Source: Rickettsiales bacterium
GTDB lineage: Bacteria; Pseudomonadota; Alphaproteobacteria; Pelagibacterales; Pelagibacteraceae
Reading direction: 5' to 3'
Assembly (NCBI GenBank): GCA_005801485.1
Contig: SYDM01000082.1
Location: forward strand, 1-8,582
DNA length: 8,582 nucleotides
Positions 1 through 5,688 of the stretch are shown in pieces; within the stretch, counting starts at the first letter, position 1, and every line of letters starts with the position of its first letter. The notes under the pieces are model-generated. The model had not been told where the DNA came from. It did no database searches and saw nothing but the letters and a program-made list of their open reading frames with translations. Both the position numbers and the translations under genes were made by a program.

Positions 1-593
1 GATATAAAATAATGAGGAACGATATGTTCTTTTATTTTTGTTGCTCCACCAGAGATAAAAGCAATATTTTTATAATTAGCATAAATTAAGCCAAAGGTAA
101 TTAAAAACAAAAGTACAGTCGATATTAAACGAATACTTATTTCTTTTTTAAAATTTGGGTATTCTATTTTAACAAAACATAAAAAAAAAGAAGGTAAAAA
201 TGCTAAGAAAAATAAATAAATAAAATATTTAAAAGTTAATAAATCATTTATCTCTCCCCAATTACTTTCTTTTAAAGAGTCGATGGTACTTTGAATAATG
301 TCTTCATTAATTATAATGCCCAAGACAGTTAAAAAGTAATAATTTATTGCGCTTACAAAGACTAAAATAATAATGAGTGGCTTTAATAAATATCTTTGGC
401 CTACTAAAAAAGAAGAAGAAGCAATGATTGTAAAAATTAAAAAGTATAAAGTAAAAAGAAAGTATCTATCATTAAATTTATCTGCATACTTAAGGCGATA
501 ATTAGTTTCAAAATGTTCAAAAAGGTGAAAATTAAAAACTAAAGTTATTAAAAGAGAAGAAATTATAATAACTTTAAAATAATTTATTTTCAT
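1..593 (-). CDS. Phosphoethanolamine transferase, EptA-like, N-terminal membrane domain (partial, 3' end outside window)
   Basis: An open frame on the minus strand starts at ATG 593-591 and stays open for 197 codons to the window edge, so the C-terminal catalytic half is not visible. The translation is strongly hydrophobic, with about five membrane segments (roughly residues 5-22, 44-62, 71-92, 120-141 and 156-172). This matches the inner-membrane domain of the EptA/EptB family (PF08019-type). The family-like stretch at residues 92-119 includes GIIINED and ends in EINDLL, and a NYKNIAFIS segment at 174-182 leads towards the linker before the sulfatase-like domain. Known members move phosphoethanolamine from phosphatidylethanolamine to lipid A or other periplasmic acceptors, releasing diacylglycerol. 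The metal- and Thr-containing active site lies beyond the edge, so acceptor and activity cannot be judged. No clear Shine-Dalgarno precedes the ATG. It is divergent from the small gene at 698. Confidence 0.78.
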   Translation of the reverse strand, partial: MKINYFKVIIISSLLITLVFNFHLFEHFETNYRLKYADKFNDRYFLFTLYFLIFTIIASSSFLVGQRYLLKPLIIILVFVSAINYYFLTVLGIIINEDIIQSTIDSLKESNWGEINDLLTFKYFIYLFFLAFLPSFFLCFVKIEYPNFKKEISIRLISTVLLFLITFGLIYANYKNIAFISGGATKIKEHIVPHYFI

Positions 594-697
594 TTTTTTC
601 AAATCTTGAGTATTTAGACTATCTTATATATAAAATTAATATTTTTTAGTTAAAATCAAATACTTACAAATAAAGAGAGATTATATATAATTATAAA
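594..697. promoter_or_regulatory. Divergent intergenic region between the EptA-like gene and the small membrane-protein gene
   Basis: This 104-bp, almost purely AT spacer separates two genes that point away from each other, so it must hold the start signals of both. On the plus strand a plausible promoter is visible near its right end and is listed separately. On the minus strand there are several TATA-like stretches (around 626-634) but no convincing paired -35, and no Shine-Dalgarno before the EptA-like ATG. No array of 11-bp-spaced Pho heptamers was found here. Confidence 0.45.
663..691 (+). promoter_or_regulatory. Candidate sigma-70-type promoter giving a leaderless transcript
   Basis: CTTACA at 663-668 (4 of 6 matches to TTGACA) is followed after 17 bp by a perfect TATAAT at 686-691. 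Only 6 nt separate the -10 from the ATG at 698. A normal start site would therefore fall on or next to the A of the start codon, leaving no 5' leader. The purine run AAAGAGAGA at 672-680 would lie upstream of the transcript start and is too far from the ATG (17 nt or more) to be a normal ribosome-binding site. In such AT-rich DNA a TATAAT match can occur by chance. Confidence 0.4.
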
Positions 698-961
698 ATG
701 GGATACTTATTTTTTTACGCAGCAATTTTAATAATTCTGGGTATAGTTCTTTATTTAGGCCTTAGAGCAATTAGTGCTGGACTTGATGCAAGAAATAAAA
801 ACAAAAATGATGGTACGCTTGATCAGAATAGACAAGATGATTACATTTTTGAAAGCAAAGAAGATGCTGAAAATAATAAGATTCTTGAAAAATTAAAAGA
901 TAAAAACTTATCGCCTGATGATCTCAAAAAAATGTATGATGAGATTCAAAAAAAAAAATAA
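698..961 (+). CDS. Small single-span membrane protein of unknown function (87 aa)
   Basis: I do not recognise a family. Residues 2-22 form one hydrophobic segment (YLFFYAAILIILGIVLYLGL), followed by a positive LRAISAGLDARNKNKN stretch, which suggests an N-terminal anchor with the remainder in the cytoplasm. The soluble part (residues 40-87) is highly charged, with an acidic middle (DDYIFESKEDAENN) and a C-terminal helix-turn-helix-like tail (ILEKLKDKNLSPDDLKKMYDEI) ending in three lysines. The tail loosely resembles short SHOCT-type helical hairpins, but that comparison is weak. Amino-acid use looks like a genuine protein rather than random AT-rich frame. Residues 22-32 resemble residues 21-31 of the PhoR encoded nearby. 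It stands alone, divergent from the EptA-like gene and convergent with the lipid kinase. There is no normal Shine-Dalgarno; a promoter abutting the ATG suggests leaderless translation. Confidence 0.7.
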   Translation: MGYLFFYAAILIILGIVLYLGLRAISAGLDARNKNKNDGTLDQNRQDDYIFESKEDAENNKILEKLKDKNLSPDDLKKMYDEIQKKK

Positions 962-976
962 CTAAAATTTTTAGTT
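948..976 (-). terminator. Intrinsic terminator of the lipid kinase gene, overlapping the end of the small gene
   Basis: Read on the minus strand, a 7-bp stem pairs AACTAAA (960-966) with TTTAGTT (970-976) around a 3-nt loop. After a single intervening base pair position it is followed by a run of 11 T (complement of the A-run 948-958). It begins only 8 nt past the kinase stop codon (984-986), where a terminator is expected. The stem has a single G-C pair and is weak, but the T-tract is excellent. On the plus strand the same hairpin is followed by TATTATTTT, so it might also work weakly for the small gene. Confidence 0.5.
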
Positions 977-983
977 TATTATT

Positions 984-1874
984 TTAAGGAACCAGTAAAT
1001 TAATATATTTATCGGTAGTTTGTATCTTTATATTTTCACTATAACCAAAGTTTTCCCCATCAACTTGGGAGAGTAATTGATGATTTACTTTATTAATCTT
1101 CAAATAACTTAAATCTTTGGTTACAATACTTCTGGCTGAACTAAGATCGCCTTTTGTAAAAATTAACCAACAGTAATAAAGTAATTTTATTCGAGTTAAA
1201 TTTTTAAAAATATATATTACTACTTTAGGTTTAAAAATATTAGTTTCATTAGTTATAGAATAAGGTCCAGCATAATATTTAGCGTTAGTGCACAGCACCC
1301 AATCTGCCAATAGTTTTTCATTGTCAATTTCTATTTCCATTTTTTCATTTTTAAGAAATAAAAAATGCACCAATCCCTTATAAACAAAAATAATTTTACC
1401 TAAATATTTCTTTATATTTGTATCAATCGACTCTACAATTTTAGAGTCAAACCCAACACCGGCCATTAAAAAGAAATAGTCATTATTTGCTTTAGACAAA
1501 TAAATTTTTTTGATTTTTTTAGAGGTTAAAGTCTCATAAATTAATTTAGCTTTTTTTTTAATGTTTGCTTCAATTTGTAGAATGTTGGCTGTGCCTAAAG
1601 GAATATATCCCATTTCTTTATTTAAAAGAGATGGATATTTTATCACTTCATTAATTGCAAAATTAAAAGAACCATCTCCGCCAGTAATTATTAATCGATC
1701 AAATTTTTTTAAAGATAGTTTTTTATATATTTCTTTTGCTTCAATAATTGATTTTGATTCAATAAATTCAATATCATGATTATTTTTTAGTAAATTGATA
1801 ATTTGATCAAGAAGCTTTTGATTTTTTAAAGCATTAGTGTTTACAACAACACAGAATTTAATTCTCTCATTCAT
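984..1874 (-). CDS. Diacylglycerol/lipid kinase family protein (YegS/DagK type)
   Basis: This 296-residue cytoplasmic protein has the hallmarks of the diacylglycerol-kinase catalytic fold. It has the nucleotide-binding motif GGDGS at residues 65-69 followed by FNFAINEV, then PLGTANIL at 92-99, MAGVGFDSKIV at 137-147, and a C-terminal VDGENFG at 271-277 that provides the conserved acidic pair. Length matches the roughly 300-residue bacterial family. The expected reaction is ATP-dependent phosphorylation of a lipid alcohol such as diacylglycerol to phosphatidate; homologues differ in substrate, so the exact lipid is not settled. The family GGDGT motif reads GGDGS here, a conservative change. 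The ATG at 1874-1872 is the start; a second nearby CAT (1868-1870) is out of frame. No Shine-Dalgarno is visible. It is divergent from phoR with a 55-bp gap, so the two may share a control region. Confidence 0.85.
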   Translation of the reverse strand: MNERIKFCVVVNTNALKNQKLLDQIINLLKNNHDIEFIESKSIIEAKEIYKKLSLKKFDRLIITGGDGSFNFAINEVIKYPSLLNKEMGYIPLGTANILQIEANIKKKAKLIYETLTSKKIKKIYLSKANNDYFFLMAGVGFDSKIVESIDTNIKKYLGKIIFVYKGLVHFLFLKNEKMEIEIDNEKLLADWVLCTNAKYYAGPYSITNETNIFKPKVVIYIFKNLTRIKLLYYCWLIFTKGDLSSARSIVTKDLSYLKINKVNHQLLSQVDGENFGYSENIKIQTTDKYINLLVP

Positions 1875-1894
1875 CTATTTGTTATGTAGCATAT

Positions 1895-1923
1895 TTGAGT
1901 GTTTAATCTAGATAGCGTATAAA
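1895..1923 (+). promoter_or_regulatory. Candidate phoR promoter, possibly leaderless
   Basis: TTGAGT at 1895-1900 and TATAAA at 1918-1923 are separated by exactly 17 bp, and only 6 nt lie between the -10 and the phoR ATG at 1930. Transcription would start at about the start codon itself. No purine-rich ribosome-binding site exists just before the ATG, which is consistent with a leaderless message. The geometry is the same as at 663-691. The evidence is pattern only. Confidence 0.4.
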
Positions 1924-1929
1924 CATTCT

Positions 1930-3105
1930 ATGGAAATATTACTTTACATATTAATTTTCATAATTTTTTTTCTGATTATTTTTTTGATCATTAGGTCTCT
2001 TAGCGAGGTTTCAGATGCAAGATCTGATGTTGATAAAAAAAAAATAATACACGAGAACAATAAAGAAGAATTTCCTGAAACTTTAAACAATAAGCATTAT
2101 GTAATCGAAAATACTCTTGATGAATTTTTAGATCAAATTTTAATCATTAATAAGTTTAAAGAAATTGTTTTTTTAAATAAGCAGTCAGTTTTAAGATTTG
2201 GTGAAAATTTTGAAGGTAAACACCTAGCTTCGTTATTGCGAGCTCCTGAAATTTTAGAAAGTTTTGATAGATGTCTTGATACAAATGAAAAGCAAGTAGT
2301 AGAAGTTGAAATTAAAAATCCAATTTATCAATTTTTTAGTGCTACAATTTTTTCTCATCCAGTAAATAATAATTTGATAATTATTGTCCTTAGAGATCTT
2401 ACAGAAATAGCTAAGGTTCAAAAGCTTAAATCAGATTTTGTAGCTAACGCCTCTCACGAATTAAGGACTCCTTTACAATCAATTAAATTGGGCTTGGAAA
2501 CAATCAGCCAAGGACATGCAAAAAATGATTTTGAGGCTCAAAAGAAATTTATAACTATAATGTTGGATCAAGCTCAAAGAATGGAAAATCTAATTAGAGA
2601 TCTTTTGTCTTTATCTAAAATTGAATTAGAAGAACACATTAGACCAAATAAAGATATAGATCTTAAAGATATTATAGATCACGTCATCCAAACACAAAAT
2701 CAAGCACTTAATAAAAATCAAATTAGTATAAATTTTGATTGTAAAAAAGATGCTAGAAAAATTGTTGGCGATAGAGATAAATTAATTGAAATATTTTCTA
2801 ATCTTTTAGAAAATTCAATAAAATACAGTGAAAAAGGAAAAAATATTCATATCTCATCTAAAAAGAAAAATGGCTTAATACTAGTCTCAGTTAAAGATAG
2901 CGGGGTAGGAATACCTAAAGAATTAATACCGAGAGTTACTGAGAGATTTTTTAGGGTTGATCCTGAAAAGAGCAAAAAAGTTGGTGGAACAGGCTTAGGT
3001 TTGGCTATAGTTAAACACTTAGTGCTTCAACACAGAGGAGAATTAAACATTCTAAGTGAAGAAGGTAAAGGCTCAGAATTCATCGTTTCATTTCCATCTC
3101 AGTGA
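1930..3105 (+). CDS. phoR: Phosphate regulon sensor histidine kinase PhoR
   Basis: The 391-residue protein has one N-terminal membrane span (about residues 3-21) followed by a charged linker. A PAS-like sensory domain (about 60-160) comes next, then the dimerisation/phosphoacceptor domain with SHELRTP (phosphorylated His176), and a C-terminal ATPase domain with the N box ENSIKY (Asn295), G1 DSGVGIP (Asp323), F box ERFFRVD and G2 GGTGLGLAIV (352-361). All catalytic motifs are intact. There is no periplasmic sensing domain, as expected for PhoR, which reads phosphate status through the Pst transporter and PhoU and then phosphorylates PhoB. It is somewhat shorter than E. coli PhoR, which has 431 residues, and seems to have one membrane span rather than two. 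The identification as PhoR, rather than another PAS kinase, rests on the pstSCAB-phoU-phoB genes directly downstream. The ATG lacks a Shine-Dalgarno and sits 6 nt after a TATAAA box. Confidence 0.93.
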   Translation: MEILLYILIFIIFFLIIFLIIRSLSEVSDARSDVDKKKIIHENNKEEFPETLNNKHYVIENTLDEFLDQILIINKFKEIVFLNKQSVLRFGENFEGKHLASLLRAPEILESFDRCLDTNEKQVVEVEIKNPIYQFFSATIFSHPVNNNLIIIVLRDLTEIAKVQKLKSDFVANASHELRTPLQSIKLGLETISQGHAKNDFEAQKKFITIMLDQAQRMENLIRDLLSLSKIELEEHIRPNKDIDLKDIIDHVIQTQNQALNKNQISINFDCKKDARKIVGDRDKLIEIFSNLLENSIKYSEKGKNIHISSKKKNGLILVSVKDSGVGIPKELIPRVTERFFRVDPEKSKKVGGTGLGLAIVKHLVLQHRGELNILSEEGKGSEFIVSFPSQ

Positions 3106-3129
3106 GTAACACAACCTTAAATTTAATAC

Positions 3130-3169
3130 TTGTAATAAATATTTAATGTTTTTGTAATAGAATCGTAAA
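3130..3169 (+). promoter_or_regulatory. Double Pho box (PhoB-binding site) upstream of pstS
   Basis: Four heptamers follow one another at an exact 11-bp period: TTGTAAT (3130-3136), ATTTAAT (3141-3147), TTGTAAT (3152-3158) and TCGTAAA (3163-3169). Units 1 and 3 are identical, and units 2 and 4 each match them at 5 of 7 positions. This is the architecture of tandem Pho boxes, where an 18-bp box is two 7-bp direct repeats with a 4-bp spacer. The E. coli unit CTGTCAT differs from TTGTAAT at only two positions. The site starts 25 bp after the phoR stop and ends 47 bp before the pstS start. It implies PhoB~P activation of pstS and the genes behind it under phosphate limitation. Confidence 0.82.
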
Positions 3170-3179
3170 AATTTTAAAG

Positions 3180-3185
3180 TATTTA
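3180..3185 (+). promoter_or_regulatory. Candidate -10 element of the Pho-dependent pstS promoter
   Basis: TATTTA lies 10 bp after the last Pho heptamer, about the spacing found at PhoB-activated promoters where the Pho box replaces the -35. The hexamer itself is a poor match to TATAAT and its call depends on that spacing. The start of transcription would be near 3192, giving a leader of about 25 nt that contains the AAAAGG ribosome-binding site. Confidence 0.4.
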
Positions 3186-3200
3186 AAGTGAATTAAATAA

Positions 3201-3206
3201 AAAAAG
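3201..3206 (+). promoter_or_regulatory. Ribosome-binding site of pstS
   Basis: AAAAGG ends 10 nt before the pstS ATG at 3217. It is a modest Shine-Dalgarno match, but it stands out because the ATGs of phoR and pstC in this window have none. Confidence 0.45.
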
Positions 3207-3216
3207 GTAAAAAAAA

Positions 3217-4224
3217 ATGAATATACTAAAAAATATAATATTAATTTCAAGCATACTTTTCTTAGCTAATGTTGCTAACGCTAGGGATCAGATAAAAATA
3301 GTCGGATCTTCAACCGTTTATCCATATTCAACAATAGTTGCAGAAAGATTTGGAAAGCAGGGAAAATTCAAAACACCAGTTGTTGAAAGTACAGGAACAG
3401 GCGGTGGGTTTAAATCTTTTTGTGGTGGTGTAGGTGTACAGCATCCTGACATGACAGGAGCATCTAGAGCCATTAAAAAAGATGAAATGGAACTTTGCAT
3501 TAAAAATGGTGTAACTGAAATTATAGAATTGCCAATAGGCAATGACGGCTTAACGTTTGCATTCTCCGTAAAAGGGAATGATGTTAATTTCTCAAAAGCT
3601 CAAATTTGGAAAGCAATTGCAAGTGAAGTTGTGATTGATGGAAAATTAGTTAAAAATCCGTATAAAAATTGGAATGAGATAGATAAGTCTTTACCAAATG
3701 TAAAAATTGAAATTTTAGTTGCTCCGCCAACATCTGGCACAAGAGACGCTTGGGATGAATTAGTTATGGCTAAAGGTTGTGACGAAGATTTTAAAAAATT
3801 AACAGCTGATCCTAAAAATTGTACAAAATATAGAGAAGACACTGCTGTTATTGAAGCAGGAGAAAATGATACTTTAATTGTACAAAAATTAGTTTCTACT
3901 CCTAATGCCTTCGGTTATTTCGGATATAGCTACTTAGTTGCAAATAAAGATAAAATTAAAGCAGCCAAAATTGATGGAATTGCTCCATCAATTGAAGGAA
4001 TACAAAAATATACATATCCTGTAGCAAGACCGTTATTTTTGTATGCTAAAAAAGCTCATGCTAGTGTTATTCCAGGATTTAAAGAATTCTTAACAGAATA
4101 CACTGGAAATACAGCGGTTGGTTCATCAGGTTATCTTTTTAGAGTTGGTTTAGTTCCAAATACTAAAGAAACAGAAGATAAGGTAAGAGACGTTGCTTCT
4201 AAATTAGTAGCACTTAAGAACTAA
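3217..4224 (+). CDS. pstS: Phosphate ABC transporter, periplasmic phosphate-binding protein PstS
   Basis: The 335-residue precursor begins with a clear signal peptide: basic MNILKN, a hydrophobic core, and a likely cleavage after Ala22 (VANA|RD). The mature protein shows the PstS phosphate-binding loops in order: KIVGSSTVYP (27-36), ESTGTGGGFK (57-66), DMTGASRAIKKDE (78-90), GNDGLTFA (108-115) and PPTSGTRDAW (170-179). The Ser/Thr/Arg/Asp residues in these loops are those that hold phosphate in the family. Four cysteines (69, 94, 188, 202) could form two disulfides in the periplasm; that is inference. It lacks a lipobox and is therefore a soluble binding protein delivering phosphate to PstCA. 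It is the first gene after the double Pho box and is separated from pstC by a stem-loop. Confidence 0.96.
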   Translation: MNILKNIILISSILFLANVANARDQIKIVGSSTVYPYSTIVAERFGKQGKFKTPVVESTGTGGGFKSFCGGVGVQHPDMTGASRAIKKDEMELCIKNGVTEIIELPIGNDGLTFAFSVKGNDVNFSKAQIWKAIASEVVIDGKLVKNPYKNWNEIDKSLPNVKIEILVAPPTSGTRDAWDELVMAKGCDEDFKKLTADPKNCTKYREDTAVIEAGENDTLIVQKLVSTPNAFGYFGYSYLVANKDKIKAAKIDGIAPSIEGIQKYTYPVARPLFLYAKKAHASVIPGFKEFLTEYTGNTAVGSSGYLFRVGLVPNTKETEDKVRDVASKLVALKN

Positions 4225-4248
4225 ACTTTAGTATAGTTAATTTAATTT

Positions 4249-4272
4249 AGAGCCGAAATTATTTTCGGCTCT
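4249..4272 (+). other. Strong stem-loop between pstS and pstC
   Basis: AGAGCCGAAA (4249-4258) pairs perfectly with TTTCGGCTCT (4263-4272) around a 4-nt TTAT loop. The stem can extend outward by a T-A pair, a U-G wobble and two further A-T pairs. It is by far the most GC-rich element in the intergenic DNA here. The bases after it (AGATAAAATAAG) contain no T-tract, so it is not a standard rho-independent terminator in the plus direction, and the minus direction has none either. A likely role is 3'-end protection of pstS mRNA or partial attenuation before the permease genes. Confidence 0.7.
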
Positions 4273-4302
4273 AGATAAAATAAGCATCAAATTATTAATT
4301 AA

Positions 4303-5688
4303 ATGAATCTTATAATACTATTTTTGATTACTATTTTTAGTCTTTCTTGTTATTTTTTCGGAAAATCTAAAGTTTTAAAACAAACAAAAATAAGTGGAAA
4401 AAAATTTGTCTCACTTCCTGAATATTATGGTTATTATTTAGCAGCCTGGTGTGGCTTACCAGCACTAATAATATTATTCTTTTTTTCTTTTTCTGAGTTG
4501 TATATTGTAAAAACTCTCATTTTATCAGATTTCAGAGCTGACCCTTCAATTGATGACAATAAATTAAATTTGATATTTTCAGAGATCAAAGCAATTGCAG
4601 AAAAAAAATTTTCAGGAACTGTTCCTCAGAATTTAGTGCACTATTCTGAAAAATTTTTAAGTATTTATAAAATTTTCGAATTATCGAAATTTGTGGTTAT
4701 TTTTAGTGCAATAATATTTTCTTTATCTTTTGCTTATACTCAAATCTTGAAAAACATTAAAGCAAGAGAAGGTGTTGAAAAAACAATAAAAGTTGTAATG
4801 TTCTTATGTGCTGCTATTGCAGTATTTACAACATTTGGCATTGTACTTTCATTACTTTTTGAAAGCATAAAATTTTTCACTGCGGTATCCATTTTTGATT
4901 TTATTACAGGTACAAATTGGGCACCTGGCCGAGCATTTGTAAGAGATGCATCAGTTCAAACTGCAGATGTCGAAAATGTATTTGGAGCAGTCCCTTTGTT
5001 TTGGGGAACTTTTTTTATATCAATGATTGCTATGTGTGTTGCGGTTCCAATTGGTCTTTTTTCTGGAATATATATGGCTGAGTATGCTTCACGCAAAGTT
5101 AGAAAAATCGTAAAACCATTAATTGAGATATTAGCAGGAATTCCAACGGTGGTTTATGGTTTTTTTGCAGCGCTAACAGTTGGTCCTTTTTTTAAAAATA
5201 TTGGAGAAGGCATTGGATTAGATGTATCATCAGAAAGCGCTTTAGCAGCTGGAATGGTCATGGGAATTATGATTATTCCTTATATTTCGTCACTCACTGA
5301 TGATGTAATTAATGCTGTTCCAATATCTTTGAGAGAGGGTTCTTATGCAATGGGAGCAAATAAATCTGAAACAATTAAAAAAATTGTATTACCCGCTGCT
5401 CTCCCTGGAATTGTTGGATCAATTCTTCTTGCAATTTCGCGAGCTGTTGGAGAAACCATGATTGTTGTCATGGCCGCTGGTCTTGGGGCAAATTTAACAA
5501 TTAATCCATTAGAAGCATCTACAACTATTACAACACAAATAGTTACAATTTTAATAGGTGATCAGTCCTTTAATAATCCAAAAACACAGGCTGCTTTTGC
5601 ATTGGGAATTACATTATTTTTTTTCACCCTAGTTATAAATATTATTGCGTTAAATATTGTAAAAAAATTTAGAGAAAAATATGAATAG
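4303..5688 (+). CDS. pstC: Phosphate ABC transporter permease PstC (long form with N-terminal extension)
   Basis: The 461-residue inner-membrane permease has a conserved core in its second half: GTNWAPGR (203-210), the binding-protein-dependent transport domain from about 232, PLIEILAGIPTVVYG (272-286), and the cytoplasmic EAA loop around 338-369 (VPISLREGSYAMGANKSET...LPAALPG) that contacts PstB. The first about 160 residues are an extension with roughly three extra membrane spans (about 2-19, 43-62, 129-147) and a non-membrane loop at about 75-125. E. coli PstC, at about 319 residues, lacks it; long PstC forms of this sort are usual in alphaproteobacteria. The ATG at 4303 has no clear Shine-Dalgarno. 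The gap to pstS is 78 bp and contains a stem-loop. The gene overlaps pstA by 8 bp, which suggests coupled translation. Confidence 0.94.
   Translation: MNLIILFLITIFSLSCYFFGKSKVLKQTKISGKKFVSLPEYYGYYLAAWCGLPALIILFFFSFSELYIVKTLILSDFRADPSIDDNKLNLIFSEIKAIAEKKFSGTVPQNLVHYSEKFLSIYKIFELSKFVVIFSAIIFSLSFAYTQILKNIKAREGVEKTIKVVMFLCAAIAVFTTFGIVLSLLFESIKFFTAVSIFDFITGTNWAPGRAFVRDASVQTADVENVFGAVPLFWGTFFISMIAMCVAVPIGLFSGIYMAEYASRKVRKIVKPLIEILAGIPTVVYGFFAALTVGPFFKNIGEGIGLDVSSESALAAGMVMGIMIIPYISSLTDDVINAVPISLREGSYAMGANKSETIKKIVLPAALPGIVGSILLAISRAVGETMIVVMAAGLGANLTINPLEASTTITTQIVTILIGDQSFNNPKTQAAFALGITLFFFTLVINIIALNIVKKFREKYE

Noticed and set aside
651..669. TTGTAAG on the minus strand as a Pho unit for the EptA-like gene
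   Set aside because: The next position 11 bp on matches only 3 of 7 bases, so there is no tandem repeat.
1561..1779. Plus-strand open frame of 72 codons inside the lipid kinase gene
   Set aside because: It is antisense to a well-supported gene with all family motifs, and its translation has no recognisable features.
1879..1907. Possible Pho half-sites upstream of phoR: TTGTTAT at 1879 and GTTTAAT at 1901, 22 bp apart
   Set aside because: The position between them (1890) does not match, the set shows no continuous 11-bp array, and such T-rich heptamers are common at this base composition.
3318..3842. Two minus-strand open frames inside pstS (3318-3542 and 3600-3842)
   Set aside because: They are complements of conserved PstS coding sequence, without start signals or sensible protein features.
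4249..4280. Stem-loop after pstS as a rho-independent terminator
   Set aside because: No T-tract follows on either strand, and pstC starts 30 bp later in the same functional unit, so it is listed as a stem-loop instead.
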